Origin: Rattus norvegicus
Taxonomy: Eukaryota; Chordata; Mammalia; Rodentia; Muridae
Direction of reading: 5' to 3'
Assembly: GCF_036323735.1 (NCBI RefSeq)
Contig: NC_086027.1
Coordinates: 84,951,662 to 85,015,661 of the forward strand
Length of the DNA stretch: 64,000 nucleotides
Shown here: positions 44,636 through 55,424 of the stretch, in pieces
Position numbering within the stretch: position 1 is the first letter of the stretch
Layout of the letters: each line of letters starts with the position of its first letter
Program-made: the position numbers and the translations under genes
Notes under the pieces: model-generated
The model's database searches: none
Told to the model about the DNA's origin: nothing
The model's input: the letters and a program-made list of their open reading frames with translations, nothing else

Positions 44636-46474
44636 GGGATTATTATTTTTGAACTAATGTATTTCTTAAGATCCCTGTTAGGGCCTGACTCCGTTGACGC
44701 ATGTTTCCAATGATGTTTAAATTTTGAGGAAGAAGCGCTAGGGCAGAACAGATTTATTTGAATAGAATGTCCCTTCTCGTCCTGAGCCAAATGAAAGCAA
44801 CATCAGACAACCACACAGTAGGCCCCACTGTTTCTGACTGCAAGAGAAAGGCAAGGCATCAGCTGGAAAGGGGACCTTCAGTTTCACTCCCTCTCTCCCC
44901 TCTCCTTTTGTGACCGAGAAACAACAATAATAAATTCTCTTCCCTTGTCTCTTTTGAGGCAGAGATTTTAAGCGTGTTTTATGACTTCGGCTTGTCCCGG
45001 GCCAATCCGCTCCACTGGTAGTGATGAATGAACCCTTGATGCCCATTAGCATAGGGAATGTTACTGTGCAAACTCTGATGGGGTCCTAATCAGTGCCGAT
45101 TCTCCCCTTGGCTTTGCATTTTGGCGGGTGCATCCAGGTGCTTTCCCAGATGTGCAAGGGAGAGAATTCGGCAAGCACTCCCCCCACAACGCCCACCTCA
45201 GCTGCAGACTGGTTCATGCCTGACTGAGAACCACTCAAGTGTTCTCTGAGCCATGCACCCTGCTGCATCTAATAAGCCCTCTCTCTACAAGCCCTGCTCT
45301 GGGGAAGCAGATCCAAGTGTATCTTGGGAGAGCCTTCTGCAGAAGCCATGTACAGAAAAGGCAGAAACCTGCAGCCTGGCATCTCTAAGCCAGAACAGAT
45401 CTGCACCTGCCACTGTTTAGCTTCCTTTCTTCCTGCAGAGGGGGTTCTTGTACCATGCAGCTTAGCTCCTTCTCTGACAGTGGGTGGGTTCGTGAATGAG
45501 TGGGTTTGCAGGTATGTCTGTATATGTTGGGTGGACAGAGTAAGAGAAACAAAGGCTCTACATGTTAAAGCAGAAAGGGGTTGAAATCACCTGAGGTTTG
45601 TAAAAGTCTTCAGGGTATAAAGTGCAGGTTGGCAAGACAACATCCAGACCTCAGGATATCTGGGGTTTAAATGGGCCGAGGAGCCCAGTGAATTTCTGCG
45701 GTCTTCTGGGAAGGACTTAGTTTCTGAGGCTCGGGGTCCCGAGTTGTAGAAGGTAATGCTTCTCCTACAGACTGGAGCTGACAGTCTGAGCTTCCAGCAT
45801 CAACTTTCAGTCGGGGCTTTACAAAATGCACTGTGAAGTAGTGAGGTGAGCTCTGGTCTCTCTCAACGTGTAGGCTCCTGATCCTCTGGGGATTAATTCT
45901 GGGTCAGAATTAGCTTTGGGGTTCACTTGAACAGCCTCTGCAGGACTCCTAAGCTTTAGCACAGATCCCAAGGGAAGCCACCGAGATGTTCTTCCCCAGG
46001 ATTTGTACCAGTTTGTAAGTCATGAAACACAGATTGTCATCTGTCATCATTTTGGAATGTCCACCCAAGACTGTCTTTGAGCTCGTTTACTGGGTCCCCT
46101 GAGCACTGTACTTCTCTTTTTGAGGTCTGTAGGTCTGTCTTCCTATGGTTCTAATGGTCTATCACTGTTTTCCCAGTAAGTCTTCTTTTGGGTTTAAGTC
46201 AGTCCCAAATCCCAGCAGGTGGAATGTTTAAGGTCTGGCCTACGACCCCTAGGGTTTAGTTAAACTTGGCTTTTAGTTAGCAATCATGTCACCTCCTTTG
46301 AGCTGAAAACAGGAGACCCAGTGGAGTCTCCGTGGGATCTTCCTAAAGGAGTGTAGCTTTCCTGGGATGCTGGGGAAATTGTCAGAGAATTGCACATTGC
46401 CTTCGTGTACATTTGGGAAGGCACAATTGGAGGCTAAGACTGCAAGTTCTGGAAGTGTTTCACCAGCTCTTCTT
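44636..46474. other. unique sequence, nothing recognised
   Basis: No gene or assigned repeat in 1.8 kb. Confidence 0.45.
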
Positions 46475-46652
46475 CCTGGTTTTGCTGCTTTCTAGCTGTG
46501 TGGTCTCTGAGCTGTGAGCTCTGTGCTTCAGTTTCTTCTTATGTCAAATGGGAACATTGTAAATGTACTTTTGTGTGACATTATAGAGATTAAATAAGAC
46601 ATAATATGCTAAAAATGGTCTTTTGGAATATAATAGATGCTCAATAAATTCT
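46475..46652 (+). mobile_element. MIR SINE, sense
   Basis: ttgctgctttctagctgtgt, ggtctctgagctgtgagctc, tcagtttcttcttatgtcaa, atgggaacattgtaaatgta, gagattaaataagacataat and tagatgctcaataaattctt follow MIR from its core to its 3' end. The tetranucleotide array starts right at its end. Confidence 0.85.
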
Positions 46653-46655
46653 TCC

Positions 46656-46815
46656 TATGTATCTATGTATCTATCTATGTATCTATCTATGTATCTATCT
46701 ACATATCTATTTATCTATGTATCTATGTATCTATCTATGTATCTATGTATCTATGTATCTATCTATGTATCTATCTATGTATCTATCTATGTATCTATGT
46801 ATCTATGTATCTATG

Positions 46816-46859
<44 letters not shown>

Positions 46860-46966
46860 ATCTATCTAACATATTTCTATCCATCTATCATCCATCCATC
46901 CATCATCCATCCCTCCATCATCCATCCATCCATCCATCCATCCATCCATCCATCCATCCATCCCTC
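46656..46966. repeat. tetranucleotide mosaic: TATC/TATG, then ATCC
   Basis: 46656-46868 mixes TATG and TATC units and ends in a pure TATC block. After a short bridge, 46880-46966 is (ATCC)n with CATC interruptions. The frames across it encode Tyr-Leu-Ser-Met or Ile-His-Pro-Ser strings and are not genes. Confidence 0.98.
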
Positions 46967-47309
46967 ATCACTTTCATAACCATTCTGGTACTGAATGCCC
47001 TTCTGTAATCACCAAGTCAGAAAACTCAGATGAAAATTCTAAAGCTTGTTTGGCAGGAAAGTAAAATACCTTTTAACATACAGTCAAAGAATGAGGTGCC
47101 ATTTTCTGGTGGCCCATGGAGATGTACTAATGGCAGACTTCCGTGCTGGAGGAATCATTTCCATACATAGATACATAGATACATTAGACTTTCCTTCCAA
47201 TGGAAGATGGGTTTCCGGCCATCTTATCTCATCTCATCTCCTAGCTGTTGGGGTAGCTACTACCGTAGAGCAAACATCACCAAGAAGAGGAACTGTATCA
47301 CAGAACATT

Positions 47310-47645
47310 GTATGAGTTTCTGTGTATAAGCATTCATGTGAACATGCATGTGTGTGTGGTTGTGTGTGTGCGGGGTACATGCACATAGGTGCCTGTGTCT
47401 TTCCATAGGACAACCTTATGTGCCTTTTAAAAAATTATCATCATCTTGTTAGATACGGTCTCTCACTGGCCTAGAACTCAGTAAGCTCTCCAGTGTCCCC
47501 CACAGGTTTCTAGTGCCAGAAGCATGTTTGTATACCACCAAATCCATTATATGTATATAATATAATATGTATATATATATGATCAAACAAAGACCCTCGT
47601 GCTTGAAAGGGAAGTGCTTTAATGATGGAGTGAGCTCTGCAACCC
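47310..47645 (-). mobile_element. B4-class SINE, antisense, with AT expansion
   Basis: A GTGTGTG-rich tail, then ggacaaccttatgtgccttt, tagatacggtctctcactgg, cctagaactcagtaagctct and catgtttgtataccaccaaa. Inside there is an ATATATA expansion (47551-47580). The head follows: gatcaaacaaagaccctcgt then gcttgaaagggaagtgcttt. Confidence 0.75.
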
Positions 47646-47689
47646 CCACATGAAACCATTTTATTTTATTACTCTTCATGTTTTAGGTA

Positions 47690-47965
47690 AGTTTTTAGGC
47701 TCACAGGAAAAATGAAGACGAGAAACATAGTTCCCACATATGGCTTACCCCACAAAGGAAGCCTCCCCAGATATGAGGAGCCACCCTATTCAAGTAGTAT
47801 ACTTGTATCAGTGAGTTTTTATTATCATTATTATTACTATGGGCTGGTATCTTAAGTCCATAGTTTATATTCAGACTCACTCTTGGCACTGTATATTCTT
47901 GCTGCTCTGGCTATTTAGGAGCTATCTATGATATTTGTTTATGTAATACACAGGAGTTCAGGCAC
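47690..47965 (+). mobile_element. L1M-type LINE-1 fragment
   Basis: tttttaggctcacaggaaaa, catagttcccacatatggct, agtatacttgtatcagtgag, tattatcattattattacta and aagtccatagtttatattca follow an L1M/HAL1-like 3' region ("gagttcccatatactcc...aaagtccatactttattcag"). Diverged. Confidence 0.6.
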
Positions 47966-48900
47966 TCCAGGTTCCTGAGGATTTTCTTTATTTGGAGTCT
48001 GTAGGACAGGCTTTCAGCATAAGGCTGCCCTGTTTGTGAGGGAAGCGGCAGGCACTGATAGGTTTGAGACACCCCGAGGGCATGGGGATTGAAGATAGAT
48101 GGCATGTGTGCACCATGACATCTATGTAAAACATGTCTGCTTGCCCAGAGATGAAAAACTGCTCACCTTGGCACAACAGGCGTGATATTCATTTGGAGGC
48201 TGGCATCTAAGAAAGATAAATCCCTCTGTCACTGCACAAAGAGATAAGAAAGACCACACAACAGTTTTCCATTGATAAAAGATTCTGTCTGTATTTTAAA
48301 GGAATTTACTTTCTTCCCCTTTTCTGATACCCACATGAGTTAAGGCACAGATACGCTATCTTTCATGTTTTTGTCAGAACATGTTATTACGGTGGTGGCA
48401 GGGACTCAATTGCTTCATTTAGGGAGCTAAAGTGAGACTCGAGGCTGCACACGAGCCAAGGCCTCCAGAGTTAAGAAGCTTCACCAGGAAATAGCCCTGG
48501 CCTAGAGGGAACTAACAAGAACTCATCTGTAACGGGATAGCCGCATGCTAAGATCTCCTTGGGCAGACATTACGCTTTTACTGATGACTAGGACTTTTGC
48601 AACCACCCTTTCAGGGACACCACATACCGTAAGTATTATAAAGTAAGCAGCACACCAATTAAGTGCCACCAGGGTGATATTACAACAGAAAAGTTGAAAG
48701 GCTCCAAGAGGATCAGAGATCCAATTCACCAGCATCCTGTCTGCCAGTTACAGGAGCGAAGGTGGAAGTCTTCTCCTTCTTCCCGGGGTCTGAAGCTGCT
48801 CGAGCCAGCCTCATCCTTTCAGAGCATCTTAAGTAAAGAAGCTTCTCAACTTCATCTGATTCACAACTAGGCTTATCTATGGACAAGAGGACATACTGAC
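47966..48900. other. unique sequence, nothing recognised
   Basis: No gene or assigned repeat. Confidence 0.45.
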
Positions 48901-48904
48901 CACT

Positions 48905-49060
48905 TGGTATTGGTATTCAAATATGCATATATATGTATGTGTGTATGTATGTGTGCATATGTATACACACATATGATAAACATAGTCAAATATACATACA
49001 TATATACATATACACAATACAAAGACATAGATATAATAAGTACATTTAAACACCAATACC
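48905..49060. repeat. 156-bp imperfect palindrome rich in TATG/CATA
   Basis: The outer arms are ggtattggtattcaaat (48905-48921) and atttaaacaccaatacc (49044-49060), matching at 15 of 17 positions as an inverted repeat. Inward, alternating TATGTATG on the left faces CATACATATATACATA on the right, so pairing can continue toward the centre near 48980. Forward and reverse reading frames resemble each other for this reason. Confidence 0.8.
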
Positions 49061-49092
49061 CAGGGGGCAGTATATCCTCTTTCTCTCTCTAA

Positions 49093-49127
49093 ACACACAC
49101 ACACACACACACACACACACGGGGAGG

Positions 49128-49180
<53 letters not shown>
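49093..49180. repeat. compound (AC)n-G-rich-(AG)n microsatellite
   Basis: AC repeats (49093-49120), then GGGGAGGGGG, then AG repeats (49131-49180) with one AA interruption. It occupies the tail position of the antisense SINE that follows. Confidence 0.98.
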
Positions 49181-49181
<1 letters not shown>

Positions 49182-49366
49182 CTCAGTCTGCTCTCAAATT
49201 TAACTGACGATGACCTTGAACTTCTGACCCTCCTGCCTCTTCTTCTCTAGTCCTGGGATTACAGACATGTGTCCCCTTGCCTGGTTTATACAGTGCTAGG
49301 GGTCAAACTTAGGATTCTGTGCACTATAGGCAAGCCCTCCATCAGCTAAGCCACACTGTTGGCCCT
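49181..49366 (-). mobile_element. ID_B1/B4-class SINE, antisense
   Basis: gatgaccttgaacttctgac, cctcctgcctcttcttctct, cctgggattacagacatgtg, cagtgctaggggtcaaactt and tccatcagctaagccacact, then ggccc, follow an antisense ID_B1-type dimer. Confidence 0.82.
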
Positions 49367-49994
49367 TGTTACTGTTATAAATAAATCCTCTTCATAAACG
49401 TAAGTATGAGCATGTATCCCTATTTTAAAGGTTCAGTAACCAAGTCTAAGAATGCCTCCTGCTTGACCGAGTTGTTCATAACAGCCCTACAATATATATG
49501 GCCCCTCTCACTTTCTCTCCTAGAATTTTGCCATTACCCATGAAGGAGAGAGAAGAATCTACTTTCCCTCTTCTTGAACCTAGATTTTACAGCTGCCTCC
49601 AGGGATACAGTGTGGCAGAGGCAGTGTGCCTGGTTACTCATGTGGCTGTGAAGGTGACACAGTGTCTGTCACCCCTACTTGGTGACCTTCTTCCCTGGAA
49701 CCCAGTTACCATGTTGTGAAGAATGCTTCAGAGAAGGACAACATGGAGAGGGGGCAAGTTTCCCCACAGTGAGGCAGCATCCACTGCTAGACCTGTGAGT
49801 GGACAGGACTCCACCGGACTCTAGCTCCCAGCATAAAGTCTTTGAGTGCAGTCCCTAGACACCGAGATACTGAGGAAAGCCATCCCTGTTATTTCTTCTG
49901 CATCTCTGGACCACAGATGGCGAGACTGCAATCAAAGGCGTCTTGAGCCCCCAGGTTTTGGATTGATTTTTCAATACAGATAATAGTAATACTT
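49367..49994. other. unique sequence, nothing recognised
   Basis: No gene or assigned repeat. Confidence 0.45.
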
Positions 49995-50100
49995 TACCCT
50001 TCCGTGTCTTAGTTTTCTCATCTGGAAATAGGAATAGCAGCAGACACATTATTCTGCGTGTGTGGTCATCAGGATTTAATTCGTGCAACCTCAGTGTCCT
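49995..50100 (+). mobile_element. MIR fragment, sense
   Basis: tccgtgtcttagttttctca, tctggaaataggaatagcag and tcatcaggatttaattcgtg match the MIR core and 3' part. Confidence 0.6.
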
Positions 50101-51869
50101 TCCTGAGAAATTGTACCTGATATGCATACTACTTTCTGTGGGCGGAGTATCGCCCTGTGGACTTTACGGGTAATGCCTTTAAGTCCCTGTAATAACCCAA
50201 ATAAGCTGAAAATGTGGGTTTTACTTGAATACTTTTTATGGCAATAAAAAGGACATAGTATGAAATTAGTCATTTAGAAAGGGAGTGATGCAAACATGCT
50301 GTGTAAGCATATTTTCTATCTGGAGCCCAAACATCTTGTCACTGCATTAGGAAGCTGAGCACTACTTTTAAAGACACTTTATACGTGATATTACACAACT
50401 TGGCTGTTGTCAGACGTGACACACTTGGGGTCTGGTCTCTGTGGCGTTTATCATTCTGCATTGCCTACAGCCCCTGAGTCCAACTGCCGGGTTAAAGTGA
50501 TCAGCTAGGTCACCAGCTAGGAAGTGGCAGGCTCTGGATAGCTGTTCCCATGACTTAGGCATTTTCTGCTGGGATAAAATTTAAAATGGAATTTTCAGTT
50601 ATGCTTCCCAAAAAGGTAGAGCTCTTGAAGCAACATTCACAATAAGTGCTTGTCCCAACACGTATTACCCATACCCATAATTATTGGGTCTGAGCCTCTG
50701 AGCAAAGCAGCCACCATCTTCCTTAGATTAGCTGTACTTTCTTTCAAAAGACCATTCTGATGGGGTTTGTTAGCTGTTGATATTCCCAAATAGAAGGAGG
50801 AGATAGGGAGATTCCTCAGATTCCTGTGGCTTTTGTCAGTCTTTACTATAGACTTCTGATTGCACGTGCTTGAAGGTGCTACAGTATACTATCTGAGGGT
50901 GGTTAATTGAAGAGGGACTTCATCTGTATAGCTGTAGGGAAGCCTTCATCACTGCTAAGGGAAGATGTTCCAATGCTGCTGCTTTGAGGGTTACCCATGT
51001 TCCTGCCCCTCGCCCATGCATGCTGTGAAGGTATGCTTAGTAAACTCATTGGTTCCCAGGATAAACTGGTTTGTTGTTCAAGCTTTATAAAGAAAGGGGG
51101 AGATGCTATCCACTGATTGAGGCAAAAGGGCTCCATGAGTCCCCAATGCATAATTCTTCTCTTTTGTGCTTCACTAAATATTTGGGTAATCATTTTTTTT
51201 TCTAGAACCACCCAGTCGGTTTCCTGAACATAGCTGCAAATACTTGACCCATAGAGAGGTCTACAGCACCCAGCCCTAGAAACACTAGGGTGCACTGCCC
51301 CCATGAGACTCAGCACAGACAGGACTGACCCATCACCCTGCCTTCCCTTCCCTGCATCACACTGACCCAAAGCAAGAAACCTTACACATGTAGGAAACAG
51401 ATTCAAGGTCCTGTGAGTGAGGAGGTTGGAGCTCTTGGGGCTCTGTTGGGAGACAGAGTTTAAAGCCGATTCCGACTGGTCTAGGTAGTCAGGAGGCTGC
51501 TTCTATGGGCTGAGGAATCCCCTCTAGAGGCAAAATGCCAAGAGTTGAGAAGGGTGCGTAAGCAAGCGCTTGGCTGGGAGAGGCAAGGTGTGTTCTTGCT
51601 GTTTGGGCATTGGGTTTGTCAGGTGGAAGCTTTGTCATTTGCTGCCTTGGGCCTCTTACACCAAATACACCAGAGGTGTCAGGGGACAGAACACCTGGGT
51701 CCTAAGGAAAGGTGTTGAGTGCTAAGAGTAATCTTCAGGACGCTGTCATTGTTGACCCATCACCAGTAGAACATGTGCTGAGCGCTTCGGCTCTTTCCAG
51801 CAGTCACTAATCTGCACACACCTTCCAGCTGCAGTGCCCGGGAGAGGAAGGGATCCAGGCCTTGGATTC
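50101..51869. other. unique sequence, nothing recognised
   Basis: No gene or assigned repeat. It contains the second longest open frame in the window (167 codons, minus strand, 50903-51406), which has no recognisable domain. Confidence 0.45.
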
Positions 51870-51985
51870 AGTTACATCCTGGTCTGAGGCCTGACTAAGG
51901 TGTTTATTAGTGGATGCTAAATCCACTGCCTCCCTGAGTCTCAATTTCCCTATGTGTGTCATGGGACTAATACCTTTCACGACTT
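51870..51985 (+). mobile_element. MIR fragment, sense
   Basis: gatgctaaatccactgcctc, cctgagtctcaatttcccta and gtcatgggactaataccttt fall in MIR core order. Confidence 0.65.
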
Positions 51986-52058
51986 TTAATTTCTTTTATT
52001 ATTGTGTGGCATATGCATGTTTGTATGTTTTGTTGCATATATGCCATGGTATGCAAAG

Positions 52059-52059
<1 letters not shown>

Positions 52060-52100
<41 letters not shown>

Positions 52101-52150
52101 CTGTCTGTGTGTCTGTGTTTCTGTGTGTGTGCGTGTGCCTGTGTATGTAG
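52060..52150. repeat. (GT)n microsatellite with GT-rich extension
   Basis: Pure GT repeats to 52099, then CTGTCTGTGTGTCTGTGTTTC-like degenerate units to about 52150. Confidence 0.97.
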
Positions 52151-52204
52151 TGACTAGAGGTAAAATATTTGTTTTTTTCTCTTAGTTTTCCATTTTAATT
52201 TTTA

Positions 52205-52411
52205 AAATTAAATTACATTTATTCACTTTTTTGGGTGGTGGTGGTGGTGGTGTGATTCATGTATATAGGCAGATGCACAGCTCATAGTCAGAGAACAACT
52301 GTGTGGAGTTGATACTCTCTTGCCACTTTTCCATGGGCTCTGGTGATCAAGCTCCGCTCACCAGGCATGCGTGCTAAGCACATTTACCCACTGAGCCAAA
52401 CCCACTGGCTC
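52205..52411 (-). mobile_element. B3/B4-class SINE, antisense
   Basis: attaaattacatttattcac leads into a short GGT array (52234-52250), then agatgcacagctcatagtca, gagaacaactgtgtggagtt, ttccatgggctctggtgatc and catttacccactgagccaaa. The head is clear. The tail could be B3 or B4. Confidence 0.7.
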
Positions 52412-52426
52412 ATTCTGCTTTAGCTT

Positions 52427-52645
52427 TTGAGACAGTGTATCTCATGGATACCAGAGCTTACTGATCTGGATTGAGTGGCTGGCCAGTGAGTTCTAGGGAT
52501 CCTCCTGACTCCGTTCCCCACTTCCCAACTGGGATTACAGTCAGAAGCTGCCATATTCAGATTCTGCTATGGGTCCTGGGGATCCGAACTCAGGTCCTCA
52601 TGCTTGCAGAGCAAACGCGTTAGCCATCTCCTTAGCTGGCTTAGA
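52427..52645 (-). mobile_element. B4-class SINE, antisense
   Basis: tttgagacagtgtatctcat, tgagtggctggccagtgagt, tctagggatcctcctgactc, caactgggattacagtcaga, ggggatccgaactcaggtcc and gttagccatctccttagctg are antisense B4 in order. It follows directly on another antisense SINE. Confidence 0.88.
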
Positions 52646-53400
52646 AAACAAAAACAGAGTGCAAAATGTCTATAACATACCCTCAGCACAGGTCAGCGTG
52701 GCTTGCTGATATAAGAGGGTGAGGGCTATTTGGTTGAGCCTAGATATTAATCACCAACCGGAACCTTAACCTTGACCTTCACAGACTTCTCTCTGATCAG
52801 CCAAACCAGGCACGCTCTCACGGTGTATGCTCAGTTTTCACAAATATTTGGTTCAAAGATTGGAATCAGGTTTAGTGTTTTATTCTGATGGCAATTAGCA
52901 GTTCCTAAGTCACGTTATAAATCCAGTTTGCATGTGCCACATTGAGACAGGGCTGGCATTGCAAAAACTTAATTCTGGCAGGTAACCATTGCAGTCATCC
53001 AGTGGAGCTGCAATCTGGTAATGGAAAAGTGTTTCATTTTAACTATGAAATTTAACACAAAGAATACAGCTGCTCAGCCGCGCATTGACAGTGTATGTTA
53101 ATTTGATTTATAGACATGCAATGTACCGTGCCTAATATCCAATGCTGGAAGACTTCAGTAAGCCTAATACCAGCATCATAAATGAGAGACGACCATTATG
53201 GGTTAGCTTCACATGTGTGAGCACACCTCCTCCTAGCAGAGGAAGCAGCAGAGCCACGTTGAACAAGAGAAACAAGAAGGAATGCTCGCCTGTGTGGAGG
53301 GTGAGGGCTGGGCTTTCTCACACAGGCTGCGGCTTGTCTGGAGGTAGTTCTTGGGCTTCATACCATGTGTCTGGCCATTGGCACATTTACAACCGTCTTC
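52646..53400. other. repeat-free block, candidate conserved non-coding DNA
   Basis: No repeat class recognised. 52830-53130 is AT-rich with several transcription-factor-like cores (AAATATTT, TTGACAG, TTAATTTGATTTAT). This is only suggestive. Confidence 0.35.
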
Positions 53401-53403
53401 TCA

Positions 53404-53431
53404 AAAAATAAATAAATAAATAAATAAAAAA
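53404..53431. repeat. (AAAT)n microsatellite
   Basis: Six to seven AAAT units ending in A6. Confidence 0.95.
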
Positions 53432-53619
53432 CAGGTCTGTGGAGAGGAAACCGGCTTAGGGTTCCCATTTGCTTTAAGGTGTGAATGCCTTAGAGACCAT
53501 ATTTCAGTTTTCCATGAAGACAAAGAGGAAAGAGAGCCCCTGCTCTCTGAGTCCATCAGGAATTCTGAGAAACAAATTTGTATTTCAATTGATGCCCATG
53601 TGGAATGCATGTGACAAAA

Positions 53620-53765
53620 AGGGGGGGGGGGCTCTGTGGGATACATGCTGTGTGTAGGGCATTGCATTTATTGTGCACACAGTGTGTTGTGTGGATACGT
53701 ATGTTATGCACACCGTGTGTTGTATGTGTTGTGCATGATGTATGTATGTGTTATATGTGTGTGTT
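53620..53765. repeat. G10 run and GT-rich low-complexity stretch
   Basis: Ten G at about 53621-53630, then GTGTGT/TATG/GTTGTG degenerate sequence to about 53765. The 128-residue plus-strand frame (53605-53991) runs through this and into an LTR, so it is not credible. Confidence 0.85.
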
Positions 53766-53875
53766 CCTATTGGATTCCTCAGCAAGGGCTGCTGCTTGCC
53801 TTCACTTTGGACTAACACTTTTGGGGGACCTAGATGAACCTGGTCGCTTTCCCCTGGTCATTGTTTCTTTGTTTC

Positions 53876-54195
53876 CAGTGTGTCAAGTCCACTATGGGCT
53901 CATGTATTTGAACACTTGGTCCATAGCTGTTGGCCCTATTTGTGGATGTTCTGAACCTTTTGGGGCATCACGGGTAGATGTAAGATTGTAGGGCTATGCT
54001 TTGAAGGTCGTAGGCTTGCCTCATATCAGTCCAGCTCTTCCTAACTGGGGGCCTGACGTCGTCATCTGCCCTGCCCCTGCGTTCCTACAGCCATAACCTT
54101 CAGTGATTCTTGCTATTCGTTTTCCTTGCTACTGTGAACTGGGGTCTCCTGAACCATGAGCAAGACTGACTCCCTTCCCATTTGACTTTCTGATT
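53876..54195 (+). mobile_element. MaLR-type LTR, sense
   Basis: ccactatgggctcatgtatt, tgaacacttggtccatagct, tctgaaccttttggggcatc and tatgctttgaaggtcgtagg come first. A 3' region with cttgctactgtgaactgggg follows. The order matches rodent MT/RMER-like MaLR LTRs. Ends are decayed. Confidence 0.7.
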
Positions 54196-55335
54196 TCATA
54201 TATTTTATTCCAGCAAACCAATAAGCAAGTAATTCAACTGTTCTACACGATAGTAAAAAAGAGTGTATTGGATGATAAAAATATTAAAAGTATAGGGCAA
54301 AAATCAATTATAACCTTCCAGCTCTTATATTGAAAATTTTAAAATGTGTATCCCCAATAAAGACAGGAGAATATTTATACTTATAGGTAGCTACATATTT
54401 TTATGATAACATCTTAGAATAAGTTGCTATGACGTCTTCATAACTGTTGTGTCTAATAGCTATATTATATTCTATTTGAGGCTGCTCCATGATCAAGGCA
54501 TAATGTTTTCTACTTATATGACTGTCATGATTTCCAGATCATAGGCAGCAACAGTCTGAAGGTGGCAAGAGTTTCCCATTTCTTGTTGGCATGCCTGTAT
54601 ATCCATTTTAGCCTTTCCTTAGAGCCCCGCATGAAGTCCGGCATGGACAACATCAGAATGGGTATTCAGTTGCCAATAACAATCTACTCTCTAACAGCCC
54701 TCCCCAACAGGGCATGGCTGTGTTGACCTCTCCCACAGCTCAGTGGCATCTCCTGCTAGGTGTCTTGTGCCTGTCATCAATCTCTCTGATCCTGACGGGT
54801 ATCTCCTCACTTGTTTTGTCCTGTGCTCTTCACCCTGTTTGTTTCCAGGTTGTTGGTGTATGAGATCTGTTCATGTAGGGATTATATCTTTTCTTGTATA
54901 CGTATCACCTGTCATAGGTAAGCTCCATGTTGCTGCCTGTTGGTGGGCTCCATCTCTGTGTATTTACAGGGGAGCATCTGGGGTCACCTGAAGGTTAGGA
55001 GGTGAGAGGAGAATCATGACAAGATAGACCTAACTGGTACCTCTGCTCTGTCTCCTGTCACTTTAGACCAGCGACAACCTTTTGACTGTGCTGTCTGCTT
55101 CAGTTTTGCCTCACAGATCTCATGCATGTCTTTTTTCTGGCATCCTTTAAATCAGAGCTATAAAGGGAAGGGAATTCTGGGAAGAGTCATTCCCAGAACA
55201 ACCAAGTTGATTGTATAGAATAATCTAGCATGAGGCTTGCCTCTGAGGAATGGAACGGGAGTGTTATGAGAGGTGATGCACGGAAGCACATGGCTATGAA
55301 TCTTTCAAAACACGCACATACATGTATACATCACA

Positions 55336-55336
<1 letters not shown>
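54196..55336. other. unique AT-rich then mixed sequence
   Basis: No gene. 54230-54500 is AT-rich and might be old L1 sequence, but I found no diagnostic block. Confidence 0.4.

Positions 55337-55420
<84 letters not shown>
55337..55420. repeat. compound (AC)n(AG)n microsatellite
   Basis: AC repeats to 55375, a CTCAG junction, then AG repeats to 55420. No SINE body is recognised downstream, unlike the similar array at 49093. Confidence 0.98.

Positions 55421-55424
<4 letters not shown>

Noticed and set aside
46656..46966. Regularly spaced repeats that might suggest a CRISPR-like array
   Set aside because: Units are 4 bp with no spacers, and the genome is mammalian. It is a microsatellite.
50903..51406. 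167-codon minus-strand open frame in unique sequence
   Set aside because: No domain, signal peptide, membrane segment or repeat pattern. One frame of this length is expected by chance in 64 kb, and no splice context was evident.
53605..53991. 128-codon plus-strand frame with Cys/Val-rich start
   Set aside because: It crosses a G10 and GT-rich stretch and enters a MaLR LTR, so it is a composite of non-coding repeats.
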